DNA of 64,000 nucleotides from Scolanthus callimorphus (lineage: Eukaryota > Cnidaria > Anthozoa > Actiniaria > Edwardsiidae), in the NCBI GenBank assembly GCA_033964015.1, contig CM066923.1, forward strand, positions 1,240,001 through 1,304,000. The letters run 5' to 3'. The translations under genes and the position numbers were made by a program. Of the stretch, positions 34,301 to 44,257 are shown piece by piece; positions within the stretch are counted from its first letter, which is position 1; each line of letters opens with the position of its first letter. Below the pieces are notes generated by a model. It had not been told where the DNA came from, did not search any database, and was given only the letters and a program-made list of their open reading frames with translations.

Positions 34301-35839
34301 CCGTTGCGCGCGAAGCGCGCCGAAATTGGCGTACTTGCTATATGGCGTAGCGCTGTATGCCACGACGCGATAGCTTGTACATATTATTATTTAGTTTGAA
34401 CCAGTGTCCCTGAAAAAATTACCCCCTCTTTCGAGAGAGTGTGCCAAAAAATTACCCCCCTAAAATCTATGTCTTCTAAATTTTTACCCCCACCCAAATT
34501 CCACCGCCCCCCCCGTAGACGTTATAAACGATCGGTCCCTAATGCAATTGTTAACAACTGTTTATTATCGCAAACGAGTAGCCTTCGCAGCAGTGTTTTC
34601 ATAAGCTCATGTTTCATATGGATGCGACGTTTTACCGTGAACACGAGCGCAAGTATGTTTTTTACAATCTGTCTGTCCTTTTCCCTCAGCATTTTGACGC
34701 TCCTGCGACGAAGCTACTGCTGCCCGTTCGTCAAATTCAGCATATTTACTTTGATTGGAAGAAAAAGAAATAAAAGAAAAAAGAACAGGACCATACTTCC
34801 AGACAAAGAGCTGAAGCGTCGTATGGCGACCGTACGGTTCTTACGCCTACGCCAGAGATTTCGGCCCTGACAGTCGCTATCCTGGTGTTGAATTGCTCAC
34901 TAGCTAGATACCTATGGGTTAGGGAACGCCCGGCCACCAGACCATATAAGGACGCCCCTTGTACCGTTAGTGACAATCAACTAATTACTATTCATCACAA
35001 ACGTATTTATAGGTCTCATGAGTGCGTAAGAGATCCATGTGGGACATATTGCTAGTTTATTAAAACTTGCTTATCTAACGGTAATGCAGATATATTTCCC
35101 CACAGTTGCCGTTTGGCATGTTTTAATTGCGCATTATATGGACACGAGAATGAGTTTCTTTTAGTTTTTCGTTTGCGCATGCGCATACACATACACATCA
35201 TCTCGTCTGATTTTATTTTCCTTGAACAGACGACCACTAAGCCCCTGAAAGCTCTTCTTAGAGGTTCCCCGCTTATCTAAATTTATTTCCATTGTTGTTT
35301 GTGTAAGATCTTAATGTTGTCGTTTTGTACTTGGATTAAAAATTGACTTCACCAAGTAAGTTGTTCAAATTGCCAATAAAATTGCTATGTCTAATAACCA
35401 AAACGTTTACTTGTAAGTGCAAGTTCTTGTCAATTTCCATGGAAAGCCATTTCAAGTCTTGACCTCCACCTGATCTCAGTCGCGTTAATTTGCGTCTCGT
35501 GAATAAAACCCAATCAGGATCTACAAAGTGCTGTCGTTTAACGTTTCGATCGAGAAAAAAAATGGCGACCATGGCCAAGAGAACGTACGATGTTTCTCAA
35601 ACATCAGGTTTTGGCCATTGCCAATGTCCCCCTCCCCACGAGCCCTTACCGGATTTGGGATACGCGCCCACTACGACGTCCCGCTGATCCACAGGGAGCC
35701 CACGTATGCAGTGAAGATACTCTCGTGTCACGCCAGGATAATACACGACGCCATCAATGACGGGGAACTCAGGGGGGTACTCGAACAACGGCATGTCCGA
35801 TACAACCTCAGCTACAGCAGTAACGCCTGGGTCCGACAT
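31341..35839 (-). CDS. Cytosolic sulfotransferase (SULT family), four exons, about 313 aa
   Basis: It transfers sulfate from PAPS to small acceptors such as phenols, steroids or amines. Exons (minus): 35839-35650, 33688-33320, 32541-32447, 31628-31341, summing to 942 bp with all phases consistent. The ATG at 35837-35839 starts MSDPGVTAVAEVV, and no signal or membrane segment follows, as expected for a cytosolic SULT. Motifs: YPKSGQTW (residues about 60-67, PAPS 5'-phosphosulfate loop, split by intron 1), KTHL with the catalytic His at about 128, RNPKDVAVS (about 150-158, 3'-phosphate binding), and RKGEVGDW (about 276-283, PAPS/dimer motif). Length is typical of the family (about 290-310 aa). 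All key residues are intact, so it should be functional. Introns 1 and 3 are loaded with transposon-like elements. The substrate cannot be deduced. Confidence 0.95.
31746..32154. mobile_element. MITE family M2, copy 1, with 12-bp internal minisatellite
   Basis: The ends TAAGGGCTGGTGTGACACAC and (complement) TAAGGCTGAACCTCACTGG resemble those of the copy at 59854-60210. The interior (about 31917-32078) is a run of 12-bp units TGCGCTTGCGTC with a few 6-bp variants. Read on either strand it gives long Arg/Lys or Leu/Arg ORFs that are artefacts. It lies in intron 3 of the sulfotransferase. Confidence 0.85.
32590..33060. mobile_element. Probable inverted-repeat element with TATCTTTTAGGG repeats
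   Basis: CCGGGGATGATCGTCG at 32636-32652 is complemented by CGACGATCATCCCCGG near 33012-33028. Between them TATCTTTTAGGG(G) occurs at least five times. The outer limits are uncertain. It lies in intron 2 of the sulfotransferase. Confidence 0.6.
33748..34540. mobile_element. Inverted-repeat element, about 790 bp, G-rich ends
   Basis: GGGACCGATCGTTTATTACG with a G run at the left is complemented by the C run and CGTTATAAACGATCGGTCCC at the right (ending 34540). Two copies of TTGCGCGCGAAGCGCGCC (about 33953 and 34303) lie inside, each a perfect small hairpin. C-rich TACCCCCC words recur near both ends. No transposase. It lies in intron 1 of the sulfotransferase. Confidence 0.8.
34731..35340 (+). 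mobile_element. Interspersed repeat family R1, copy C
   Basis: Direct copy of 6336-7140 with the same core blocks (ACAGGACCATACTTCCAG, then AAGCGTCGTATGGCGACCG) but several indels. It lies in intron 1 of the sulfotransferase, about 190 bp right of the previous element. Confidence 0.8.
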
Positions 35840-35989
35840 CGAGTATCAGGACAAAACTACAGGAATTAAGCGACACCACAAACATATGAGTTGACTGTAG
35901 TAAATGAAGGACGAACCACTTGCCAGACTCAACTCGTTGGTTTAATTACGCTGGACCAATAAACGGTCTAGCCGACAGTAAGATTAATA

Positions 35990-36424
35990 AAATTTAAAAT
36001 AAGAATAGTCGGCGTTACAACGTAGGTTTTAGTTGTATTTTAGTACAATATTTCGGCTGGCCAAACCAGCCTTCTTCAGGTACTGTGAATACATAATGGC
36101 ATGATAGGCTTATATATAAGGTGAAACGTGATACAATAAAAATGATGCTGATGATGACGTTTGTGATATTACATTAGATAAGAGATATAAATATTAAAAT
36201 TAAAGGAAAAGACAAAGAAAAAATAAATACAATATAATCTAAAATGAAGTCTCATCTCGTCGATTCAATCCGTCAGGCTCAAGGGTATTGGGTGTCGATA
36301 GAAAATGTTCAGCGGCTGTTGTAGGTTTAGATTTACATTCGGGCTTGTCGATTTTGCGATGATCATTAAAGCGTTGTCTAAGTTGGCGTTTAGTTTCTCC
36401 TATGTGTAACGCGATACCACCAGG
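35990..36424 (-). mobile_element. 3' fragment of a Penelope-like (GIY-YIG) retroelement
   Basis: The minus strand 36424-36239 encodes HIGETKRQLRQRFNDHRKID and then KPECKSKPTTAAEHFLS, ending in a stop at 36239-36241. This is the C-terminal part of a GIY-YIG endonuclease with the family's GETKRQLxxRF phrase. The following 3' segment contains CCTGAAGAAGGCTGG and CCAGCCGAAATATTG, which form a hairpin (36042-36084). Only the tail is present, so the copy is 5'-truncated and dead. Penelope-like elements combine a reverse transcriptase with this endonuclease; the assignment is by inference because no RT is present. Confidence 0.75.
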
Positions 36425-36500
36425 TCAAGAAAATTTCGCCAAAAACTGTCGAATTGCCGACGTTGCAAAACTTCCGTATCATAACAAATCCCCTTTACCT

Positions 36501-36837
36501 TAAGGCCGGTTTACACTTGCGATTTTTGTTGCATTTGTCGCGGCGATTTTTCTCGCGCGGAGTTGCAATTCCAACTCTCTAGTGTAAACGAGATGCAAAT
36601 CCGGTGCGATTTCTGTGCTCTATTTTCTTCAAATCGCATCAAGTTAAAGGAGTTTCGAACATGTTTGAAATCCCCACGACATCACGCGACAAAAATCGCG
36701 GCAGATCGCGCCGAGTTGCACCTAGTTTACATTAGTGATTTTGAGTTGACGCGTACGTGCGAGAAAAATCGCCGCGACTCGCGCGACAAAAATTGCAGCA
36801 AAAATCGCAAGTGTAAACGGGCCTTTACTTTGGAAAG
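36501..36837. mobile_element. MITE-like element with TTTACACTTGCGATTTTTG ends
   Basis: The left end TAAGGCCGGTTTACACTTGC and the complement of the right end TAAAGGCCCGTTTACACTTG continue GCGATTTTTG on both sides (arms about 27 bp or more). The interior has many GCGAC/CGCGAC words. No coding sequence. The plus-strand ORF over it is a shadow. Confidence 0.82.
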
Positions 36838-37356
36838 TCTGTAAGTATTTCTCTCATATCACTAGGGAAAGTAGCAGGACAATTCACCAAAACTTGCAGA
36901 TGTTTGAGAAAAGTCATTCTCTTGGTCGCCATTTTGTTTTTCCTTTGCCAAAGGGCCTGGATCGAGATTTCAAAAATACCACAGGCAGCCCACGCGGATT
37001 CGTAACAGACGACGGGACTTTCTTGATCGCTGGGCCGAACGGGTTACTTTTTGTTTTAGCGCGTGGGCGTGCTGGTGTAAGCAAGACAAAGGCTCCAAAA
37101 TGTGGTCACAAAATGTTTTTTTTAATGTTTCACAGGTCGGTCGCAGGTTCGGCACCGTCCGGCCCTCGGCAGTTATTACACGTCGTTTTCAGCTCACTTA
37201 TGTACGTGTGTCTGGCGGTAGACAGTAACAGCGACTGTTATCAGAAGGTCAACGTTTGAAAGCTTTTTGTTTTGCAATCATCATCACTTCAACATCACGT
37301 CAACATCACTTTTTAATCATCTTCATCGCCTTAGCTTTACCCAGTTTCACGAGTTA

Positions 37357-37445
37357 GAATAACATGAGGTAGAAAGGCTGATACTACGCAAAAAATCTTA
37401 ACAGGATTTTTTGCGTAGTATCAGCCTTTCTACCTCGTGTTATTC
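37357..37445. repeat. 89-bp near-perfect palindrome
   Basis: Arms of about 41 bp (GAATAACATGAGGTAGAAAG, then GCTGATACTACGCAAAAAAT) are complementary with one mismatch around a 7-base loop. The structure would extrude as a cruciform or, if transcribed, form a long hairpin. It is probably a tiny foldback element. No flanking target duplication is obvious. Confidence 0.92.
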
Positions 37446-37664
37446 TTCATGGTTTTCAACGCTGATTAGATCTTTCAGATCCTACGTTCAGTAGTATATC
37501 GTCCATGGTCATTGAACTTTTTTTCAACTTCACGAGTTAGCCGAGCGTCATATCAGGTCACGCAACCCCCTAGGACACTCTGCAAGTGCCCCACAACGGT
37601 GCAATAACATTCCTGAAGCTTCCGCTTGTTTACAGACGAACCAGGTCAAATTTTGGTATGTTTT

Positions 37665-39556
37665 AAGCGGAGCTCCCGCGCGGCGCGAAGCGCCACGCGA
37701 GCGGAGCACCATAGATAAGAGAAAAACGTATACAGTAACCCATGGAGTTCATTTTTGAACGTCACGGACATTATGGTCCATTTTAGTGACGTCATTGATG
37801 ACGTAAGGGCACGTGACTTTGGTGTAAAGTTCTTCTTATGGTCTTTGAATGTTTGTCCAAGTTTGGCTTCTATAGATGCTTCCCTTCGGGAGATATGATT
37901 TTTTCTTTATTTTTCTGGTATTAAACCTATAGTGTCCGTCCGTCCGTCCGTCCGTCCGTCCGTCCGTCCGTCCGTCCGTCCGTCCGTCCGTCCGTGTACA
38001 TCTCCTCAAGGGAACATGCTAAGACAACCATACTGGGGATATTTTGTCTATGCTACAAGGGGGGTGCTGTAGCACGGTCACGTGATGTGACGTCTTCGAT
38101 GACGGCTTATTACGGCTGCGCCCGCGATCTCTTTAACCACAGAAAAAACCCATCAAGTCCCGGAACAGGGGCTCTGCCCGGAATGATGATTTATCGTGGG
38201 AAGGGAAGACTCTAATTGAACTAAACTTGGACAGGCGCTCATAAATAGGGGCGTCCCTCTCTAGGGTAGTGTTGTCTAGGTCACCACGATCACCAGAGGA
38301 GTGAAATCTAGTGGTCACGTGATGTGACGTCATCAATGACGTCATGTATGCTTGAAAAATTAATATCTCGTGAAGGGAAGACTCTAAAACAACCAAACTT
38401 GGGTAGTGTTGTCTAGGTCACCACGATCACCAGAGGAGTGAAATCTAGTGGTCACGTGATGTGACGTCATCAATGACGTCATGTATGCTTGAAAAATTAA
38501 TATCTCGTGAAGGGAAGACTCTAAAACAACCAAACTTGGGTAGTGTTGTCTAGGTCACCAGAGGAGTGAAATATAGTGGTCACGTGATGTGACGTCATCG
38601 ATGACGTCATCTATGCTTGAAAAATTAATATCTCGTGAAGGGAAGACTCTAAAACAACCAAACTTGGGTAGTGTTGTCTAGGTCACCAGAGGAGTGATGT
38701 CTAGTGGTCACGTGATGTGACGTCATCGATGACGTCTTCTATGCTTGAAAAATTAATATCTTGTGAAGGGAACAGTCTAAAACAACCAAACTTGGGTAGT
38801 GTTGTCTAGGTCACCACCCAGAGGAGTGAAATATAGTGGTCACGTGATGTGACGTCATCGATGACGTCATCTATGCTTGAAAAATTAATATCTCGTGAAG
38901 GGAAGACTCTAAAACAACCAAACTTGGGTAGTGTTGTCTAGGTCACCAGAGGAGTGATGTCTAGTGGTCACGTGATGTGACGTCATCGATGACGTCATCT
39001 ATGCTTGAAAAATTAATATCTTGTGAAGGGAACAGTCTAAAACAACCAAACTTGGGTAGTGTTGTCTAGGTCACCAGAGGAGTGAAATATAGTGGTCACG
39101 TGATGTGACGTCATCGATGACGTCATCTATGCTTGAAAAATTAATATCTCGTGAAGGGAAGGCTGTAAGACAACCAAACTTAGGTAGACTTGTCTAGGTC
39201 ATTAGAGGAGCAAAACAACATAGTCACGTGATATGACGTCATCGATGACGTCATCCTTGCTCGAAAAATTCATATCTCGTAAAGGGAAGACTCTATTAAG
39301 ATAACCAAACTTGGGTAGAATTGTTTAGGTCACCAGAGGAGCGGAACAAAATGGTTACGTGATGTGACGTCATCTATGTTTGAAAAATGTATTTCTCGTG
39401 AAGGGAAGGCTCTAAGACAACCAAACTTGGGTAGAATTGTCTAGGTCACCAGAGGACTACAACGAAGTGGTCTCATGAATGATGTGTGCGTCATAGAGAC
39501 ATCAACGATGACGCCAAGCTTTATAAATGGCAAAACATTGACTGGGAGCTCCGCTT
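37665..39556. mobile_element. Element M3 copy 1: inverted ends, CCGT tract and CRE-bearing satellite
   Basis: The ends AAGCGGAGCTCCC (37665) and GGGAGCTCCGCTT (39556) are exact complements. After a left segment with a GCGCGGCGCGAAGCGCC hairpin comes a CCGT microsatellite (about 37935-37995), then about ten repeats of a unit near 128 bp. Spacings of GTCACGTGAT anchors at 38314, 38451, 38579, 38707, 38839, 38967 and 39095 are 137, 128, 128, 132, 128 and 128. Two unit types (GAAATATAG/CTCGTG and GATGTCTAG/CTTGTG) alternate from 38579. Most central units contain the 20-bp palindrome TGACGTCATCGATGACGTCA and a CACGTG E-box. Confidence 0.85.
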
Positions 39557-40262
39557 TTAGGCAATGCCTAGATCTATATATTAAATTATTACTAGTTGTA
39601 GCTCTCGCTAAAAGTGCCAACGAGCAATAGAACAGTGAATCATGTTTTGCCCTTCTGAAAATATGGGTTCCTTTGACTCACTGATGCCCTAATTTAATTT
39701 GGCCGACTATAGGTTAAGAGACAAATATCTACCTCTAAATTTCATACACGCAAAGGTTGCATTTCCATGAGCATATGAACAAGCTAAATCATTGTGATAG
39801 CAATGACTGTGTAATAACAACAGCGCGAGAAATATATACAAACACAGCATCGCGGCGTTGGCTCAGAAGTGGACGAGGGGTCAAATAGTAGATTTCTCTT
39901 CTGATACTGATAGTGCTCAAGTATTTGGTTACCCAACTTGAATAATAATGCTCTTTCGAAATCCTGGCACTCTGATTGGCTAGTGGTTACACCACTCTGA
40001 ACTCGAGAATTTTTCTCCTCGCACGGCTCTATAATGCTGCCGCCTCGTAGCCTCGCCTCTTGGCTCGGCTGCTCGTTGGCAATTATTTTCATCTTTACTT
40101 AAAAATACTCTCGTATTTGCGAAAAAGCCGACCGTAAATAGGTCAATTTTTTTCTGGATCCGCGCCTGAGCAAACGAAATGACTACTACAAATTAAACTG
40201 AACATGGCCTATGTAAACTATTATAGGCTTGGGTACCGAAAACACGGCAGTAGCTGTCTAGT

Positions 40263-40444
40263 TAGAGCAGATTTCGTATGACTGTGAAAAGTACCGCGAA
40301 AGAGTTGTACCGCGCCGCGACCGTGACCGTACCGCGACTACGCGATTTCGTTCGGTATCTACAGCAGGCCAGGTTCCGTACCGCCACCGCGACAGTACCG
40401 CGCCGTGTCGCGGTACTTTTCACAGTCATACGAAATCTGCTCTA
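40263..40444. mobile_element. TAGAGC-family MITE, 182 bp, 36-bp perfect terminal repeats
   Basis: TAGAGCAGATTTCGTATGAC, then TGTGAAAAGTACCGCG, stands at the left, and its exact complement at the right end (40444). The interior is rich in CCGCGACCGTGACCG words, related to the minisatellite unit at 20447-20915. Perfect arms point to recent insertion. Non-coding. Confidence 0.93.
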
Positions 40445-41034
40445 GTATGTCAACTAAATGTGAGTGAAGTTTGTGATTGCTTTTTTAGATTTCTAGCCCT
40501 GGCAAATTTCAGTTTTGTCCCGTGAACACAACCTTGTGTATTCGAGTAGCTCGAGCCTGTAATGTATCATTTCTAAACGAGTGCTGTAAATACTAGCAAA
40601 TGAAATAAAGTATAGAACATGAGTAAAATGGTGCTCACCTGTGTGAAGGATAAGCTTGAAGAAATGTGACATGAGTGATTTTAGTACCAAGCTGTACAGT
40701 ACCCGCCGCAATAAGATATTTAGAGTTACGCTTGTCACTGTCCATCATATCATGAGAAAAGGTCATAACCCGGTAAAAGTTTTTTCCTAGATGACAACCC
40801 TATTGAATTAATAGAAAAGCGGAAGATTTTAACAAAAATACAACAGCTGTGTTATATGAGAACAGCGCTTGTTCAAAAAGCAGGAGAAATACAGTGAATG
40901 CATGAAAAATGGCGAAAGCATTAAGCGGAAGGCGAGGCATCTCTCTTTGCAATTAGTTTTTATAGTTGTCACACGGTGGCAATTTCACACAAACACACCA
41001 CCGACGTCATACAAGGCGAAGCTATATCGGGAGC

Positions 41035-41190
41035 TAGAGCAGATTTCGTATGACTGTGAAAAGTGCCGCGACAAAGTCGTACCGCGCCGCGACCGTGACC
41101 GTGCCGCGACTACGCGATTTCATTCCGTATCTACAGCAGGCCATGTTCCGTGGCGCAACCGCGACAGTACCGCGCCGTGTCGGGCGGTGT
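41035..41190. mobile_element. TAGAGC-family MITE, right end lost
   Basis: The left end TAGAGCAGATTTCGTATGAC and the interior match the element at 40263 closely, but the copy stops at CGCCGTGTCGGGCGGTG with no right terminal repeat. It is an older or deleted copy 770 bp away. The plus-strand ORF across it is a by-product. Confidence 0.85.
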
Positions 41191-43247
41191 GGGGAATTTA
41201 TCAAACAGGACAAGAAAAAGGAAAGGATTATTTAATTTATTGTCTGTATTCTGATATCTTCTTTACATTCACGAACATATATATATAGTTCCTACACGTA
41301 ATTGTATACTATCATATATTATTGAAAGCTCTTTACAGACATAACATTGTACCATTTGATGTATAATATATGTATTTAAACAGTGAATAGGAGGAAATTT
41401 TGTTTTAGCTCATTAGCATAAGCAATGTTCAGAATCAGACTCTTCGAGGGATCTATAAAATGATGAGTTCTAAAATCTCGAATTCTAAGTGCGTGGCGCG
41501 ATGTTCAATTTAGAGAAAACATGTAAGTCTTTTTGCTCCAATGAATTGATATTGAACAGTATTTGTATTACAAGACGAATTACGTGTAGAAATCTCGAAA
41601 CAACCATCTAAAAACACAGTTGTATTCTTCATTTACCGAATTGCTCAAATTCGATCAAATCATACATTTTTCTATAATGAAAGAATATTTTCAAAAACCG
41701 TGAGATTTTCAAGACAAACCGTGAGACCGTGTGATCATGCCTCAAACGTGAGTGTCACGGTAAAACCGTGAGAGTTGGCAGGTCTGTAACTCGGTCTGTA
41801 ACTCGGTCTGTAACTCGGTATGTTGCTTGGCTGGCAAAATGGCGGCAGACACAGGCTCATTAGTGCAGGATTTTAAAAGTTCACTCGGCATTAGCTCACA
41901 TGTTTTCTCCGGCTAAATTAAGCCTCGCGGCATGCGCTTATTATTTCGTATTTTTAGCTATTTTAGTTCATTTCATTTAGTTTTTAAAATTTTCTGATTA
42001 CAGCTTTTTCACTGCCTCTTTAATTGATATTCAGAACGTATCATTAATCTTGCTCCTATGAGCAGCCTGATTCAGTCTTTTTGCTGCTTAGGAAAATGGG
42101 CCAAAATGTAAACAACTGCATCACACAATATCCACCCATACCTAACGATTGTATCTCCTACTAACAACAGACCTGTCAAATGCTAACCACGTTATGCGTG
42201 TGAGATTTTAGTAGATGACAGCAAGAGTTCATATTACTAAGAGTGTTGATCTGCTACTAAGTTTGCCACCAACACAGTAGATTATGTGCTATTTATAGAA
42301 TCGCATTCCCTACTAACTATAGACAAGGGCAAGAGTTCATTACTAAGAGTGTCGATCTGCTACTAAGTTTGCCACCAACAAAGTAGATTATGTGCTATTA
42401 ATAGAATCGCATTCCCTACAACATAAAAAGTTGTCTTTTATCTGTAGAAATCAATCTATTTCGCAGAAGAATTAGTCTCGGGGCTTATGAGCATAATTGA
42501 GCATTGTAAGGCAACCTTTTTGTTGAAAACTGACTACTAAGAATTTTGATGCTAAAAATAGCACATAATCCACAGTGTTGGCAAGAGCTCATAATTAGTG
42601 TTGGCGAATAGTACTTATGTGAAAGATCGACACTCCTAGTAATGGACTCCTGATGGCAAAGAGTCCTGAGGTTGACGTTTCAGAGTGGTTTTCATAAACA
42701 CGTGAAACACAGTAATTTCGCTCTACACTTTATACACGCTAAGTTTCTCTTTTCTTGTCATAGTTTTCCCTAGTATACGATATGCTTTGCCCCACAAATT
42801 ATGACAACCGCTCTAAACCGAAAGTCTTTTAAATATTTTTATTATTATTCCAGAATGATTCAATGGCTCTTTCGAATCACCGTGAATTCATCTTCAAAGT
42901 TGAGAAATTGTTGCATATGATCAAAAAGAGACTGAAAGTTGGGGAGTCTATTTTATAGATACGACTGGCAAGTTAAAATGAAGATTCAAGAAGAATTATC
43001 TACAAATGTCATTTACATGATTCTATTCCCCGAAGAGGTTCCCAGGCTCGGTTCCAGCCTTGGCGGATGAAGGTGATCCCGCGCTCCTGGGGAGGATTCG
43101 TTAGAAACGACACCAGCTACGGCTGGAAACCGAGCCTAAGGGGCTCCCTGTGGAAAGAAAACCAAACACCGGAAATGACGTCTTGTAAAGGCAAGCGTCG
43201 CGAACTTCCACAGGAGGCCCATTTGTTGATTGCATATTATAGGTTAT
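41191..43247. other. Non-coding, with a 108-bp tandem duplication
   Basis: No gene recognised. Positions 42221-42418 hold two copies, 108 bp apart, of a segment starting GCAAGAGTTC and containing GATCTGCTACTAAGTTTGCC. A partial inverted copy (TAGCACATAATCCACAGTG) lies at about 42556-42576. At 41787-41818 CGGTCTGTAACT is repeated three times. AAAATGGCGGC near 41836 resembles a YY1 site but no transcript can be proposed. A short inverted pair, AGGCTCGGTTCCAGCC and GGCTGGAAACCGAGCCT, lies at 43047-43137, with a relative at about 45341-45395. Confidence 0.5.
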
Positions 43248-44203
43248 AGCAGAGCTTCTGCGCGGGCCCAAGGCCCATTAGGTCGTTGAAAAGGTATCGC
43301 ACCAAAGATGAATGTGTCCAGGTTTGGTTACCATAGGTGGTTCCCTTCTTGAGTATAAATTTTTTTCTTTTTTCTGTATAAAAACCTATAGCGTACGCCG
43401 TCCGTCCGTCCGTGTACACATGGGATCCCTGTGGTATACAAAAAAAAATCGTTTCCCCTCAAGGGAACATGCTAAGACAACCATACTTGGGATATTTTGT
43501 CTATTCTACAAGGGGGTGCCGTAACACGGTCACGTGACGTGACGTCATCAGTGATTGAGAAATTTAATATATTGTGAAGGGAAGACTCTAAAACAGCCAA
43601 ACTTGGGTAGTGTAGTCTAGGCCACCAGATGAGCGAAATTAAGTGGTCACGTGATGTGACGTCATCGATGACGTCATCCATGCTTGAAAAACTAAAATCT
43701 CGTGAAGGTAAGATTCTAAAACAACCAAACTTGGATAGTGTAGTCAAGGTCACCAGGTGAGCGAAATAAAATTGTCACGTGATGTGACGTCATTGATGAC
43801 ATCATCAATGATTGAGAAATTCATCTCATGAAGGAAAGACTCTAAAACAACCAAACTTGGGTAGTATTGTTTAGGTCGCCAGATGAGCGAAGTGGTCACG
43901 TGATGTGACGTCATAGATGACATCATCTATGCTTGAAAAATTAATATCTCGTTAAGGGAAGACTCTAAAACAACCAAACTTGGATAGTGTTGACTAGGTT
44001 ACTAGATGAGCAAAATAAAATGGTACCGTGATGTGACGTCACCGATGACGTCATCCATGCCCAAAAATTCAAATCTCGTGAAGGGAAGGCTCTAAGACAA
44101 ACCGAACTTGGGTAGAATTGTCTTGGTTACCAGAGAAACTGCAACGAAATGGTCTTGACACCGAGCTTTAAAAATGACATAAAACCAACTGGGAGCTCCG
44201 CTT
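43248..44203. mobile_element. Element M3 copy 2, shorter satellite
   Basis: It has the same order as 37665-39556: a degenerate left end (AGCAGAGCTTCTGCGCGGG), AAACCTATAGCGTACG, a short CCGT tract (about 43391-43411), the phrase AAGGGAACATGCTAAGACAA, several repeats of about 130 bp with CACGTGATGTGACGTCA, then GGGAGCTCCGCTTTTAGGCA at the right end. Its repeats are more diverged than those of copy 1, and the array is about half as long. Confidence 0.82.
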
Positions 44204-44257
44204 TTAGGCAGTGCCTAAATCTATATATTACAAGATTAATTACACCAGAGTGTGAAT

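Noticed and set aside
41830..41850. Promoter or gene start suggested by AAAATGGCGGC
   Set aside because: A single YY1-like word without an open downstream exon is not enough to call a promoter.
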